NCBI GenBank assembly: GCA_019638775.1
Contig: JAHBTD010000002.1
Span: 744,001 to 808,000, forward strand
Direction of reading: 5' to 3'
DNA from: Fimbriimonadaceae bacterium
GTDB lineage: Bacteria; Armatimonadota; Fimbriimonadia; Fimbriimonadales; Fimbriimonadaceae
DNA: 64,000 nt
The notes under the pieces are model-generated. The model did not search any database. It worked only from the letters and a program-made list of their open reading frames with translations, and had not been told where the DNA came from. Shown one piece after another: positions 1 through 8,497 of the stretch. How positions within the stretch are numbered: position 1 is the first letter of the stretch; each line of letters starts with the position of its first letter. The translations under genes and the position numbers were made by a program.

Positions 1-880
1 GCGTGGGCATAGCCGTGATGCCGTACTTTTGGGAGACGGCGGGCTGCTGGTCGACGTCGATCTTGAGGAAAACAAAGTTCTTGCTGTATTCCTGCTTGAA
101 ATCTTCGGTTTGCAGCACTTCACGATCGAGCAGTTTGCACGGGCCGCACCACGACGCCATGAAGTCGCAGAAGATTTTGCGTCCGCTTCGGGCCGCATCC
201 TTCATCGCTTCATCAAGGTCGTAATACCACTTAGCCGACATGCGCTGATCCATCGTAAGCTCTTGAGCGCCAGCGGGCGCCTTGAACGCATACATGGAGG
301 CATCGCCTGCCTTCGCGCCGATCTCGAAGGACTTGGTGTCCATAAGAACGGGCTTCTCCATATCCTTGTACTTGAGCTCAGCTTGTCGGACTGTGTTGTC
401 TTCCGAGTTGATGTACAGAGTCATGACCTTGCCGCCACCAAAAGTTGCCTCAACAGTGTTGAGAGTCATGCCTTTTCGGTTCTTGCTGCCAAGGCTCTTG
501 GAGCTTACGGGCTTAAGCGCCTTTTCGTCGAAGAACGGTGCCCAAACATTGAAGGCATCGTCGCTCATCACTTCGCTCAACAGAGCAGGTGTTTGAGCAT
601 CCTTGTAATAGGTGTTCGTCTTCTTGTCATATCGCGTGACGAACTTGCCATCAGCGACGATTGTCTCTGCCTGCGTTTCAATCCGGGCCAAGTTCGGCTT
701 TGAAAAGTCGATTGAATATTGGTTGGCCGTGCCGCCAAGAACCTGGAGGGTATAGGTTGCCTTCAGGGTCTGTGCCTCGGTCATTGCCTTGTTATAGCCG
801 CCCAGGAGCTGGCTGCCGCCTTGTGCAAGCGCCAACACGGCGATTGCCGCTACCCCAAGGGTCCATTTAAGCTTTCTCAT
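1..880 (-). CDS. Secreted LolA-like domain fused to thioredoxin domain (3' part outside window)
   Basis: Reading the minus strand from ATG at 880 gives 293 residues with no stop before the window edge, so the C-terminus is missing. Residues 1-20 form a signal peptide ending at a LALAQ region. About residues 25-190 resemble the LolA / DUF2092 lipoprotein-carrier fold (a beta-rich domain with phrases such as IETQAETIVADGKFVTRYD). From about residue 215 a thioredoxin-like domain follows, with a WCGPC active site near residue 245 and the cis-Pro motif AMPT at the edge. The thioredoxin part suggests a periplasmic disulfide oxidoreductase; the role of the carrier-like part is unknown. The combination is inferred from motifs only. 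Confidence 0.75.
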   Translation of the reverse strand, partial: MRKLKWTLGVAAIAVLALAQGGSQLLGGYNKAMTEAQTLKATYTLQVLGGTANQYSIDFSKPNLARIETQAETIVADGKFVTRYDKKTNTYYKDAQTPALLSEVMSDDAFNVWAPFFDEKALKPVSSKSLGSKNRKGMTLNTVEATFGGGKVMTLYINSEDNTVRQAELKYKDMEKPVLMDTKSFEIGAKAGDASMYAFKAPAGAQELTMDQRMSAKWYYDLDEAMKDAARSGRKIFCDFMASWCGPCKLLDREVLQTEDFKQEYSKNFVFLKIDVDQQPAVSQKYGITAMPT

Positions 881-1011
881 GATTTCTAGTTTCTCCCTCA
901 GAACCTGTCTGCGTCTCGGGCAACGAATACTGTTGCTTGACCACAATAATACATCAGGCCTAAACTGAATGACGTATACAGGCCATAGATCATTTTCAGG
1001 TTTTTACTATT

Positions 1012-2472
1012 ATGGACTGGAAACGCTGGCTAATTCTCATTTTGTTGTTTCACTTCGGGCTTGCTCTTGTTTATTCGACAATCACACCTTATCGAACTGC
1101 AGGAATATTAAGATTTCAAGGTGGCGCTCCCGCTCAGGACATCGGAGCACCCGACGAGCGTCAGCACGCGAACTATGTCCAGCATCTGCTCGACGGCAAA
1201 GGCTTCCCCGTTTTCAAACCAGGCAGCCCCGATCTCTACGAAACGTATCAGAGCCACCAGCCTCCTCTTTACTATCTGCTGTCCGCTGGAATCGCCAAGG
1301 TAACGGGCCAAACCGACGTCGAGGAGAGATCAACGGGTTTGGTTTTGAGAGGGCTGAACGCGCTTCTTGGCGCACTGGCGATAGCGGGCATCTTCTTCAT
1401 CGGACTTTGGGGATTTCGCAACGAGTCTATCGGGCTGCTGGCCGCTGCATTTGCTGCGCTCCTCTCGATGAATGTCGCGTTGAGCGCCGCCATCACCAAT
1501 GATGTTCTCCTCATCGCCCTGTGCACATGGGCCTTGGCACTTGGGGCTAGAGCATCAAGAGATGGCTGGACCCTTAGCTCAGGCTTGCTTGTTGGTCTGC
1601 TGGCAGGGTTGGCTCTGCTCACCAAGACGTCAGCAATAGCGCTTCTTCCGGCTCTTGCATGTTTGTTCTTGATTAGGCGAGATACTGGCAAGCTCAAGCT
1701 TGAAATCAAACCCTTAGCAGCCGCAGTTGGATTGATGATTGTCCTTGCGGCACCCTGGTGGGTGAGAAACCAAAATCTCTATGGCGACCCTCTAGCGATG
1801 AAGGCGTTCGATCAAGCCTTCACCGGGACAGCCAAACCAACCGATCTCATCGTATCCCAACTCATCCAAACGGATCCACGATTTAACGCAGCCGCTAGCC
1901 AAATCGTCGAATCCAAGCCCGACATCACACCGAGACAGCTTAATGAGGAGGTCGTTCGCAAAGAGGGATTGCCTGCTAGCGCAGTTTACGATTATACGAT
2001 ACGATGGACGGGCTGGTGGACGTTTAGGAGCTTCTTTGGAGTGTTCGGCTACATGGACATCTTCCTGCCTTCCCCGCTCTACGCGGTGCTGGGGTTGTGT
2101 CTCCTTGGATTACTCATCTCCAACATCCTTGGTCGAAGAAGGTCCGAGGTTCAGGAAGCTGCAATTGTGCGACTTGCCTTATCCGTTTTCTTCATCGTCG
2201 TTCTTTTGCTCTTCATCCGCTTCAATATCCAATACTTCCAGGCACAGGCAAGATATCTCCTGCCTGCGATTGCGTCTATCGCCATTGCCGTCGGCTGTGG
2301 GGTCACTGCGATTCCGAAGTTCAAGCAAACCCTCGCCCTTGGAGTCTTAGGAGCGATCATGATAGGATTGAACATCTATATCTTAACGACCCTTCCTTCG
2401 GAGTTTGAGAGACGGGTTCAAACTGCGACAGCGGGTCTATCGGGAACCGTTCTTTTGCGTCAGGACGTATAA
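1012..2472 (+). CDS. GT-C superfamily membrane glycosyltransferase (PMT/ArnT-like)
   Basis: A 486-residue polytopic protein with about ten hydrophobic segments. The first extracytoplasmic loop holds an acidic pair in GAPDERQHANY, followed by SHQPPLYYLL, both hallmarks of GT-C enzymes (GT39/ArnT/DUF2142 families) that use polyprenyl-phosphate sugars on the periplasmic side. The loop at about residues 240-330 (ending in WTGWWTFRSFFGVFGYMD) is the usual long periplasmic insertion. Substrate and acceptor cannot be read from the sequence. It lies just upstream of the secreted STN protein on the same strand, 28 bp apart, so they may share a transcript. Confidence 0.75.
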   Translation: MDWKRWLILILLFHFGLALVYSTITPYRTAGILRFQGGAPAQDIGAPDERQHANYVQHLLDGKGFPVFKPGSPDLYETYQSHQPPLYYLLSAGIAKVTGQTDVEERSTGLVLRGLNALLGALAIAGIFFIGLWGFRNESIGLLAAAFAALLSMNVALSAAITNDVLLIALCTWALALGARASRDGWTLSSGLLVGLLAGLALLTKTSAIALLPALACLFLIRRDTGKLKLEIKPLAAAVGLMIVLAAPWWVRNQNLYGDPLAMKAFDQAFTGTAKPTDLIVSQLIQTDPRFNAAASQIVESKPDITPRQLNEEVVRKEGLPASAVYDYTIRWTGWWTFRSFFGVFGYMDIFLPSPLYAVLGLCLLGLLISNILGRRRSEVQEAAIVRLALSVFFIVVLLLFIRFNIQYFQAQARYLLPAIASIAIAVGCGVTAIPKFKQTLALGVLGAIMIGLNIYILTTLPSEFERRVQTATAGLSGTVLLRQDV

Positions 2473-2500
2473 TCTACGAAAGGCTTCTTAGAGGCATGTT

Positions 2501-4828
2501 ATGAAAAAGCGCGTTGAACTTATCATTGCCGTACTGGCTCTCACGGGCGTTTGCTGGGCCCGCCCCGTGCAGGAAGACCCCCTGCAAAAGAAGATTACGT
2601 TCGCGGTACACGCGACCACGATGAAGAACTTAATGCCGATTCTCCAGAAAGAGACCGGCATTGCCTTTAACGTTACTCCGCAAACGGCAAATGATGTCCT
2701 GCTGGTGTCTGTCAAAGACGTCACAGTGCAGCAGCTCATGGAGAAAATCGCTCAAGCGAGCGACGCCGAATGGGTGAAGGATAGCACCGGCTATCGACTC
2801 AGTCGGTCGCAAGGTTTGTCCAACACGCAGGAGCGGAAGTATCTAAACGCACGAGCCGCAGCGATGACAGACGCCATTTCAAAGCTGAAGGCCCCTGCTG
2901 GTTCAACGAGCAGCGAAGCTAAGGGCGAGCAGATTGTCAGCTCGACCATGAAGATCGAGAACGAGAACGGTCTTCAAGAGTATCGACTTCCCCCACCGCC
3001 AAAGTTAGGGGAAACGCCGGTTGGAAGAGCGCTGATTGCCGTATTGAGTCGAATGAATGTAAACGACATTGCGGCTATGGGTGAAGGCACGCGAGTCGTT
3101 TACGCAAGCGCCCCAACAAGAGTTCAGCGAGCAATGCCGGGCGCAGCTTTGAGAGAGCTTCAGAATTTTGCCGCAGAGCATCAAGCATACGTGCTCAAAC
3201 AAAAGCAGGCCCAGACGGAAGTTATGCCAGGAAAGTTTCTTTTCTTGGGACCGGGAGGCCAGACCTCAAATGAGATCAAGGGAGGCATCAGCAAAATCCT
3301 TCTTGTCCTCCAGAGGTTTGAGGACAGCGATGACGTGCAAGCGCAGATTCTTGTGGCCGACCAGGAAGGCAACATCGCTGCTTCAGCGTCAACCATGATT
3401 TCTGGGCGAATCGAAGATAAATCGAAACCGCTAACAGTTGATAGCAGCGAAAAGCCGATAGAGCTCTCCGACGAAGCAAAACTTCATGCCCAATTGATGG
3501 GGACCACAGCTTCCAACGACAATGTGCACTTTACGTTCAGCAGCGGAGGCGGGGGGACGTTCGTTACGGAGGCTATCGGAATCAAGTTGGTCGAGTCAGA
3601 GCCGGCGCAGGGATTCCAGCCCAAAGTCAAACCAACCCCTGAGTTGCTCGCCAAGATCCTTGAACCTGAAAAATACGACCCCTTAAGCTTTGCCGTATCC
3701 GAGTTCCTTTCCGGAATGGCGAATGGTCAGAACATTGTGGCAAGCATTCCCGACTCGCTTTTAATCCCCCTTTCTCGTCGAGCGGTGATCAATACTCGAC
3801 CAACCGAACTCCGTAACATCCTTTCATCAACCTTGAAGATGGAAACTGAAACAAAAGATGGATGGATGGTCGTCACGCCACGATTCTCACCTCTTGCGAG
3901 ACTTGATCGGGCCGACAGGCTCCCGGCTGGACAATTATTGAGATCGGTTAAGAACCGCCCAACACTTCCACTCGATGAAGCCGCTGAATATGCGTCACGC
4001 CACGGCGCTCCCCTTCAGAGAGATGGGTTTGAGATTCCTTACTTGAATGTGGTGAACAAAACGGCTGGCGGCTACCTATCTGGGCAAAGCCCCTATAACT
4101 GGAATCTCCTTAAGCTTTACGGCTCGATGAACCCACAGCAGCGACGCGACATGCTCACCGCAGGTCGGGTGAGAGCCTCCAACCTCAATCCGTTCCAGAT
4201 GGGCATCCTTGACCGCATGGTCTATGACGATGTCTCCGGCCCGCGATACATCAATCCAAATCCACCAGCGCCTCCTCGCCAAGGAAAGAGTGAAGAAGCC
4301 GTGTTTGTCACTATGGCGAACCTCGGGGGTGGTATGTCCGGATTTATGGGAATGGGACCGACAAAGCTACTCGACGAAAGGACCGAGTTTATGCCGACCG
4401 GCGTTCCACGCGATGCGATGATCAATCTCAGCATCTCCAACGACGAAGGTGTGTATGCAAGCAACGCCGATGGTTCAGAATCTAAGTTCATGTCGGCTGA
4501 GGAGTATGCGATGCAAAGCTGGATCGCTTCTCAAGGCAACCTTCAAGGACCGGTTTCCATGCCGAAATACGAGAAGTTTGTTCCGGCGACCATGTCGCGA
4601 TTAAACTTTGAGTTCCTTTTCAGCCCGATCGCAGCGATGTCGCGCTCGCTTGAGGATAATCGGATCGAAGGCTCAGGAAGTCTCATGCAATATGAGCAAC
4701 TTCCAGCAACCTTCCGCGAGCGGGTTCAGAAGATGCTCGAAAATCTGAACTCTAAACCTGGGCGCGGGGGCGAAAATGTTAAAGTTACAGTTGGTGGAGG
4801 CGGCAATAAGCCGCCTCGCGTAAGTTAA
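2501..4828 (+). CDS. Secreted protein with N-terminal STN/secretin-N-like domain, otherwise unknown
   Basis: This 775-residue protein has a signal peptide (residues 1-21, ending CWARP) and then, at about residues 30-100, a beta-alpha-beta unit (ITFAVHATTMKNLMPILQ ... VSVKDVTVQQLMEKIAQ ... YRLSR) with the layout of STN/secretin-N domains. A second, weaker unit may lie near residues 405-470 (FLSGMANGQNIVASIPDSL ... ILSSTLKMETETKDGWMVV). The remaining sequence has Gly- and Pro-rich stretches and no recognised enzyme motif. No TonB-type barrel or secretin core is evident. It precedes an ECF sigma/anti-sigma pair whose anti-sigma also carries an STN-like domain, which suggests that the three act together. 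Function unknown. Confidence 0.7.
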   Translation: MKKRVELIIAVLALTGVCWARPVQEDPLQKKITFAVHATTMKNLMPILQKETGIAFNVTPQTANDVLLVSVKDVTVQQLMEKIAQASDAEWVKDSTGYRLSRSQGLSNTQERKYLNARAAAMTDAISKLKAPAGSTSSEAKGEQIVSSTMKIENENGLQEYRLPPPPKLGETPVGRALIAVLSRMNVNDIAAMGEGTRVVYASAPTRVQRAMPGAALRELQNFAAEHQAYVLKQKQAQTEVMPGKFLFLGPGGQTSNEIKGGISKILLVLQRFEDSDDVQAQILVADQEGNIAASASTMISGRIEDKSKPLTVDSSEKPIELSDEAKLHAQLMGTTASNDNVHFTFSSGGGGTFVTEAIGIKLVESEPAQGFQPKVKPTPELLAKILEPEKYDPLSFAVSEFLSGMANGQNIVASIPDSLLIPLSRRAVINTRPTELRNILSSTLKMETETKDGWMVVTPRFSPLARLDRADRLPAGQLLRSVKNRPTLPLDEAAEYASRHGAPLQRDGFEIPYLNVVNKTAGGYLSGQSPYNWNLLKLYGSMNPQQRRDMLTAGRVRASNLNPFQMGILDRMVYDDVSGPRYINPNPPAPPRQGKSEEAVFVTMANLGGGMSGFMGMGPTKLLDERTEFMPTGVPRDAMINLSISNDEGVYASNADGSESKFMSAEEYAMQSWIASQGNLQGPVSMPKYEKFVPATMSRLNFEFLFSPIAAMSRSLEDNRIEGSGSLMQYEQLPATFRERVQKMLENLNSKPGRGGENVKVTVGGGGNKPPRVS

Positions 4829-4874
4829 GCCAGGACTCGGTGACATGACCGAGAACCCCTGCGTCTAACAAAAG

Positions 4875-5435
4875 GTGGTGTCGGTCATTCTTGACAAATC
4901 AAGGACAGGCGGGTTCGACGAGGATCTCATTCTCGTCGAACGTTTTCTCGGTGGTGATAGCGACAGCTTCGAGTCGCTCTACACAAAGTACTTCGATAAG
5001 GTCTTCGCGATCGCGCGTGGCATTCTCTTTGACGTTGAAGAGGCTACAGACGCTGTGCAGGAGATTTTTACACTCGTCTATCGCAACCTTCATAAGTTCG
5101 ATAGAAGGGCGAAATTCAGCACCTGGCTCTTTCGGATTGCCGTTAATCGCAGCATTCAAGAAACGCGCAAGCAGAAGCACCGCCCCCGAACTACTGAGCT
5201 TGACGAAGCCATCGCTCAGAGCATTCAAGAATCGCCTATCAGCTCCGATCCAAGGGTGGAGACAGCGATGGCCCAACTGGTGCCACAGGATAGGGCGATC
5301 CTGATTCTCTTTTATTGGGAAGAGCTGTCCTTAAACGAAATCGCCGACAGCATCGGCTGCAACGCAAACGCCGCCAAAACACGGCTTTACAGGGCGCGGG
5401 AGCGCTTTCGAGCGCTTTACGAGGAGACCGAATGA
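4875..5435 (+). CDS. ECF-type RNA polymerase sigma factor
   Basis: A 186-residue sigma-70 of the extracytoplasmic-function class. Region 2 spans about residues 20-100, with the DAVQEIFTLVYRNLHKF and FSTWLFRIAVNR motifs of the -10-binding helix. Region 4 spans about 128-182 with a helix-turn-helix (LNEIADSIGCNANAAKTRLY). Two in-frame GTG codons (4875 and 4878) can serve as start; both follow AAAAGG. A short hairpin (CTCGGT/ACCGAG, 4836-4853) sits in the gap after the preceding gene. The stop overlaps the next gene's ATG by four bases, so sigma and anti-sigma are probably translationally coupled. Confidence 0.92.
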   Translation: MVSVILDKSRTGGFDEDLILVERFLGGDSDSFESLYTKYFDKVFAIARGILFDVEEATDAVQEIFTLVYRNLHKFDRRAKFSTWLFRIAVNRSIQETRKQKHRPRTTELDEAIAQSIQESPISSDPRVETAMAQLVPQDRAILILFYWEELSLNEIADSIGCNANAAKTRLYRARERFRALYEETE

Positions 5436-6235
5436 AAAAGATTCCGCCAGAAATCGACTCGCTGATGTGGGCTGTCGCCGAATCGGGCGACATGACAGCA
5501 GTCGAAAACTTTGAAGCGCGCTACCCCGTACACAAGTACGAATTGGGTAAGCGCCTTGCCATGGTACGGGCTCTAAAAAGTTCGAAGCCGGAGAACAGCG
5601 CCATTCTCACTCAGCGATTTCGGCCGACCCAGGCTCCCGTAAGGCTCACCCGACATCGGCTCAGTTGGGTCCCTGTTGCGGCATTACTTAGCGCCCTCGC
5701 ATCGGCAGCATTCTTTGGCGGGATGTACGTTTTTAACCCAAAAAGCGACAAGCCGAACACTTCTGCACCGGTGGCGACAACGGAAAGATTTGATGGCTCG
5801 GGCAACACGCTTGAATACCGCCAAAACACACCACCGACAACGAACGTTCAACCCAACCAACCAAACCTACAGACTCCTCCTCCCGTTCAAATGGAAGGAA
5901 GATACACCGTCAAGTTGGAAGATGTCGGCCTGGTGAGTGCTTTAGAAATGATCGGCCTTCAATGCAACGCCGATGTTCAGGTTGCACCTGGATTTGAAAA
6001 CCCGACGATAACCGTTGACTACAAGGACATGACGATTGGAGAGATCCTTGCCGATCTTGGGCAGAAGTTCGGCTTTACGCCGTTAAAGCAAGGCGGTCGT
6101 GAGTATCTCTTGATTCCAGCGGTTGATAAAAGCACAGCGCCAAAAGCCAGCGACTCAAGGGATGCTGGGAGCAATGTCGGAATAGACGCGCGTACTCGAC
6201 CCAATAATGGTCAACCCGATAGCGACGAAAACTGA
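5432..6235 (+). CDS. Membrane anti-sigma-like protein with C-terminal STN-like domain
   Basis: The ATG at 5432 overlaps the sigma stop (ATGA), and a start here gives 267 residues; an upstream in-frame start would lie inside the sigma gene and is unlikely. Residues 1-60 are a small cytoplasmic helical domain, residues 79-101 a transmembrane segment, 105-155 a Pro/Asn/Thr-rich linker, and 157-230 an STN-like unit (YTVKLEDVGLVSALEMIG ... ITVDYKDMTIGEILADLG ... LLIPA). The arrangement recalls FecR-type anti-sigma proteins, but no zinc-binding HxxxCxxC motif is present. By position and topology it should hold the adjacent sigma factor and sense a periplasmic partner. The anti-sigma role is inferred. 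Confidence 0.75.
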   Translation: MKKIPPEIDSLMWAVAESGDMTAVENFEARYPVHKYELGKRLAMVRALKSSKPENSAILTQRFRPTQAPVRLTRHRLSWVPVAALLSALASAAFFGGMYVFNPKSDKPNTSAPVATTERFDGSGNTLEYRQNTPPTTNVQPNQPNLQTPPPVQMEGRYTVKLEDVGLVSALEMIGLQCNADVQVAPGFENPTITVDYKDMTIGEILADLGQKFGFTPLKQGGREYLLIPAVDKSTAPKASDSRDAGSNVGIDARTRPNNGQPDSDEN

Positions 6236-6314
6236 CATTATTGCCGGAACGTTTGGTTCCTTCAAGACCGTCGCTACATCTAGGTTGCATAATTAGAGTT
6301 GCACCAGTGGGGTC

Positions 6315-7100
6315 ATGTACATGAAGAGAACACGTCATATCGGCTTTACGCTCATAGAGTTGCTTGTCGTCATCGCGATCATCGCCATCCTTGCTGCGAT
6401 CCTCTTTCCCGTGTTTGCACGAGCCAAGGAAGCCGCGCTTGTAACCCGAGCCATCGCTCAAATGCGACAACTCTCGATGGGCGTCATGATGTATGCGAAC
6501 GACTATGACGATTATTTTGTGCCGTGCTCTCTAAGAACCACAGACCCTTCTGTCGATCCCATTCTTTGGCCCTCGCTTACCAACCCCTACGTGAAAAACG
6601 AACAGCTCTTTGTAGCCCCGGGATCGGACGGAACCTTCGCCAGCAACTGGGCTAACCGCCGAAACCAATCGATTGGATATAACGAGGCGACATCGTATGA
6701 TCCCCTCGGCTGTGTGCAAGGTGCAGGTGGGCCAGGCTGTGAAGGCTTCACTTCAGCAGCTAACTTCTCGCAGGCTGACGAAAGCTCCCGAGTAGCTTTG
6801 TTCGCCACAACTCCGAACAAAACAACCGGCAACTACCGTGGCTATACTTTCAACCCTTACAATGGGCCAACGCATCCGAGTGATCCGCTAAAAGGGTTGC
6901 CGCTGATTTCCGACCGTGACCTGATCGTTGAGCTTACTGCTCTTACTCCAGCGCAGCTCAAGCCTATCTATTGCCGGTATCAGCGTACGGGCAAGGACGA
7001 CGGGCGAAGCCCAATGATCTTTGCGGACGGCCACACGAAGACATACTCGGCTGCTCACATGAACAGCTTTGAATCAGGCGTTATTTTCCGCTTCCGCTAA
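6315..7100 (+). CDS. Type II secretion/type IV pilin-like protein with prepilin leader
   Basis: A 261-residue protein with a class III prepilin leader: a short basic stretch (KRTRHIG) cleaved before F, then FTLIELLVVIAIIAILAAIL and FPVFARAKEAA, followed by a C-terminal domain of the H-X9-DG / DUF1559-like type ending with FADGHTK. ATG codons at 6315 and 6321 are both usable. Such proteins are numerous in Armatimonadota and Planctomycetes and are thought to be surface pseudopilins processed by a prepilin peptidase. A strong terminator follows at 7121-7158. Confidence 0.88.
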   Translation: MYMKRTRHIGFTLIELLVVIAIIAILAAILFPVFARAKEAALVTRAIAQMRQLSMGVMMYANDYDDYFVPCSLRTTDPSVDPILWPSLTNPYVKNEQLFVAPGSDGTFASNWANRRNQSIGYNEATSYDPLGCVQGAGGPGCEGFTSAANFSQADESSRVALFATTPNKTTGNYRGYTFNPYNGPTHPSDPLKGLPLISDRDLIVELTALTPAQLKPIYCRYQRTGKDDGRSPMIFADGHTKTYSAAHMNSFESGVIFRFR

Positions 7101-7120
7101 GTAGTCCGGCGTGTTACAAT

Positions 7121-7158
7121 GAATCGGGCCGCGAGAATTCTCGGCCCGATTCTTTTTT
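7121..7158 (+). terminator. Rho-independent terminator after the pilin-like gene
   Basis: An 11-bp perfect stem (GAATCGGGCCG with CGGCCCGATTC, 7121-7131 and 7142-7152) is followed by CTTTTTT-type run at 7151-7158. It ends the transcript from the pilin-like gene and rules out a start for the next gene upstream of it. Confidence 0.9.
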
Positions 7159-7235
7159 GCTGTTCAGAAGGGCAGATTTGTTCGTCTGTTGTAATGACGG
7201 ATATTCCCGGCAACGGCACGGAGACTTGGATCGGT

Positions 7236-7955
7236 ATGTTCAAAAGAAAGTCGGACGTTTTGGAAGTGATCGGCGAGAAATCGTTGCTCTTTGGCATCGG
7301 CGGGATCATTGCCCTGCTCATCGGCATGCTTTTCTACTACTATCAGCGCGAGGGCGGCACAATGATCGGCTTTGCCTGGGTGATGATGATCGCCGGAGTT
7401 GCTGGAATCTTATATGGAGCTTACACTGCTCTCCAGGCTCGCAAGGTCACGGGAATTAGAATCACCTGCGTCTACGATGAATGCAAAGCGAAGAACGAAT
7501 TCACTGAGTTCCCCACCGAAGACTTTCGATGTGTAAAGTGCAACCGACTGGTCCCTGTTCTCGACGGCAAAGTCCTGCCTGTAGAGCAAGTACGGTGCGG
7601 TTATTGCAACACGCTCAACTACTATAGCGAGAAGAACGACCTGCTTGTTTGCGAGAGTTGCGACCGTGAGATTCCCCTTTCCACGGGAGCTCAGCAGCGT
7701 CACGTTGCCCGCGCGTACGCCATCACCGACGACGAGCGGCTCTACGAGTTGGTTTTAGTTGCTCAAGGCAACAAGACGGAAGAGGTCATAGCGACCCTGC
7801 AAACGATGTTGGCCCTCAACCGAAATCAGGTGAAGAACATCCTCGAAGATCTGCCAGCCGTACTGCTTACCGGAATCCCGCGCAAGAAGGCAGAGTTGCT
7901 CTCTGCTCAGCTTGCAATCCACGACGCGGCGGCGGAATTTCACCCGTTGAGTTAG
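7236..7955 (+). CDS. Membrane protein with zinc-ribbon domain, function unknown
   Basis: From ATG 7236 the product has 239 residues. ATG 7194 is in frame as an alternative; earlier starts fall within the terminator. GGAG lies 12 bases before 7236. Two transmembrane helices (about residues 13-31 and 42-62) are followed by two CxxC pairs, CVKCN and CGYCN, plus CESCD, which make a zinc-ribbon-like cluster. The C-terminal 90 residues include a helical region (EEVIATLQTMLALNRNQVKNILEDLP) that resembles ribosomal L7/L12 C-terminal-like modules seen in other membrane proteins; that comparison is tentative. Gene function unknown. Confidence 0.7.
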   Translation: MFKRKSDVLEVIGEKSLLFGIGGIIALLIGMLFYYYQREGGTMIGFAWVMMIAGVAGILYGAYTALQARKVTGIRITCVYDECKAKNEFTEFPTEDFRCVKCNRLVPVLDGKVLPVEQVRCGYCNTLNYYSEKNDLLVCESCDREIPLSTGAQQRHVARAYAITDDERLYELVLVAQGNKTEEVIATLQTMLALNRNQVKNILEDLPAVLLTGIPRKKAELLSAQLAIHDAAAEFHPLS

Positions 7956-7971
7956 GCCTGTCCCGAGTTAA

Positions 7972-8478
7972 TCAATCCTCGATCGCCATATCGAGGATCC
8001 CTTCGGCAACATAAATTGGTGCGTCGAAGCGGACGGCGATTGCGATGGCATCGGACGGGCGGGCATCGATCTCAAACTCATCTTTACTCACCTTCAAATA
8101 AACCTTTGCGTAGTAGATGGCATTCCAAAGGTCATCGATCACCACCCGGTCAACATCTCCACCAACTCGATCAACGATCGTCTTAAAAAGATCGTGCGTC
8201 ATCGGGCGGTCTGGAACGGCGCCATCAAGTGGAAGGCTGATCGCCTGCGCTTCAAACGGGCCGATCACGATAGGCAAGCGCCGACGTCCGTCGGTGACCA
8301 AGACAAATCGCGTGGTCTGACCGTTTGTCTCTGAGGCAAAAACGCCGTCGATCTGCACCTGAATGAGTTTGCCCAAGGAGCCTGGCTCCCGGACATGCTC
8401 ATTGAAGTCGACCGGAAAGAATGGCGGTGGCTCAGAGAAATCGCCTTGATCGTCAGACGGTTCGCGCTCGTCGGCCAT
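7972..8478 (-). CDS. Bifunctional nuclease family (DUF151/BFN) protein
   Basis: A 168-residue protein. Residues about 35-165 match the BFN domain: LVTDGRRRLPIVIGPFEAQAI near the start, the PMTHDLFKTIVDRVG segment, and the highly conserved IDARPSDAIAIAVR followed by APIYVAEGIL. The family is known for DNase/RNase activity in plants and is also found beside UvrB/C-type domains in bacteria. An acidic, Pro-rich N-terminus (EPSDDQGDFSEPPPFF) is unusual in length. It is transcribed toward and convergent with the preceding gene, 16 bp apart. Confidence 0.88.
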   Translation of the reverse strand: MADEREPSDDQGDFSEPPPFFPVDFNEHVREPGSLGKLIQVQIDGVFASETNGQTTRFVLVTDGRRRLPIVIGPFEAQAISLPLDGAVPDRPMTHDLFKTIVDRVGGDVDRVVIDDLWNAIYYAKVYLKVSKDEFEIDARPSDAIAIAVRFDAPIYVAEGILDMAIED

Positions 8479-8497
8479 ACCCTTACGATACCCCCGC

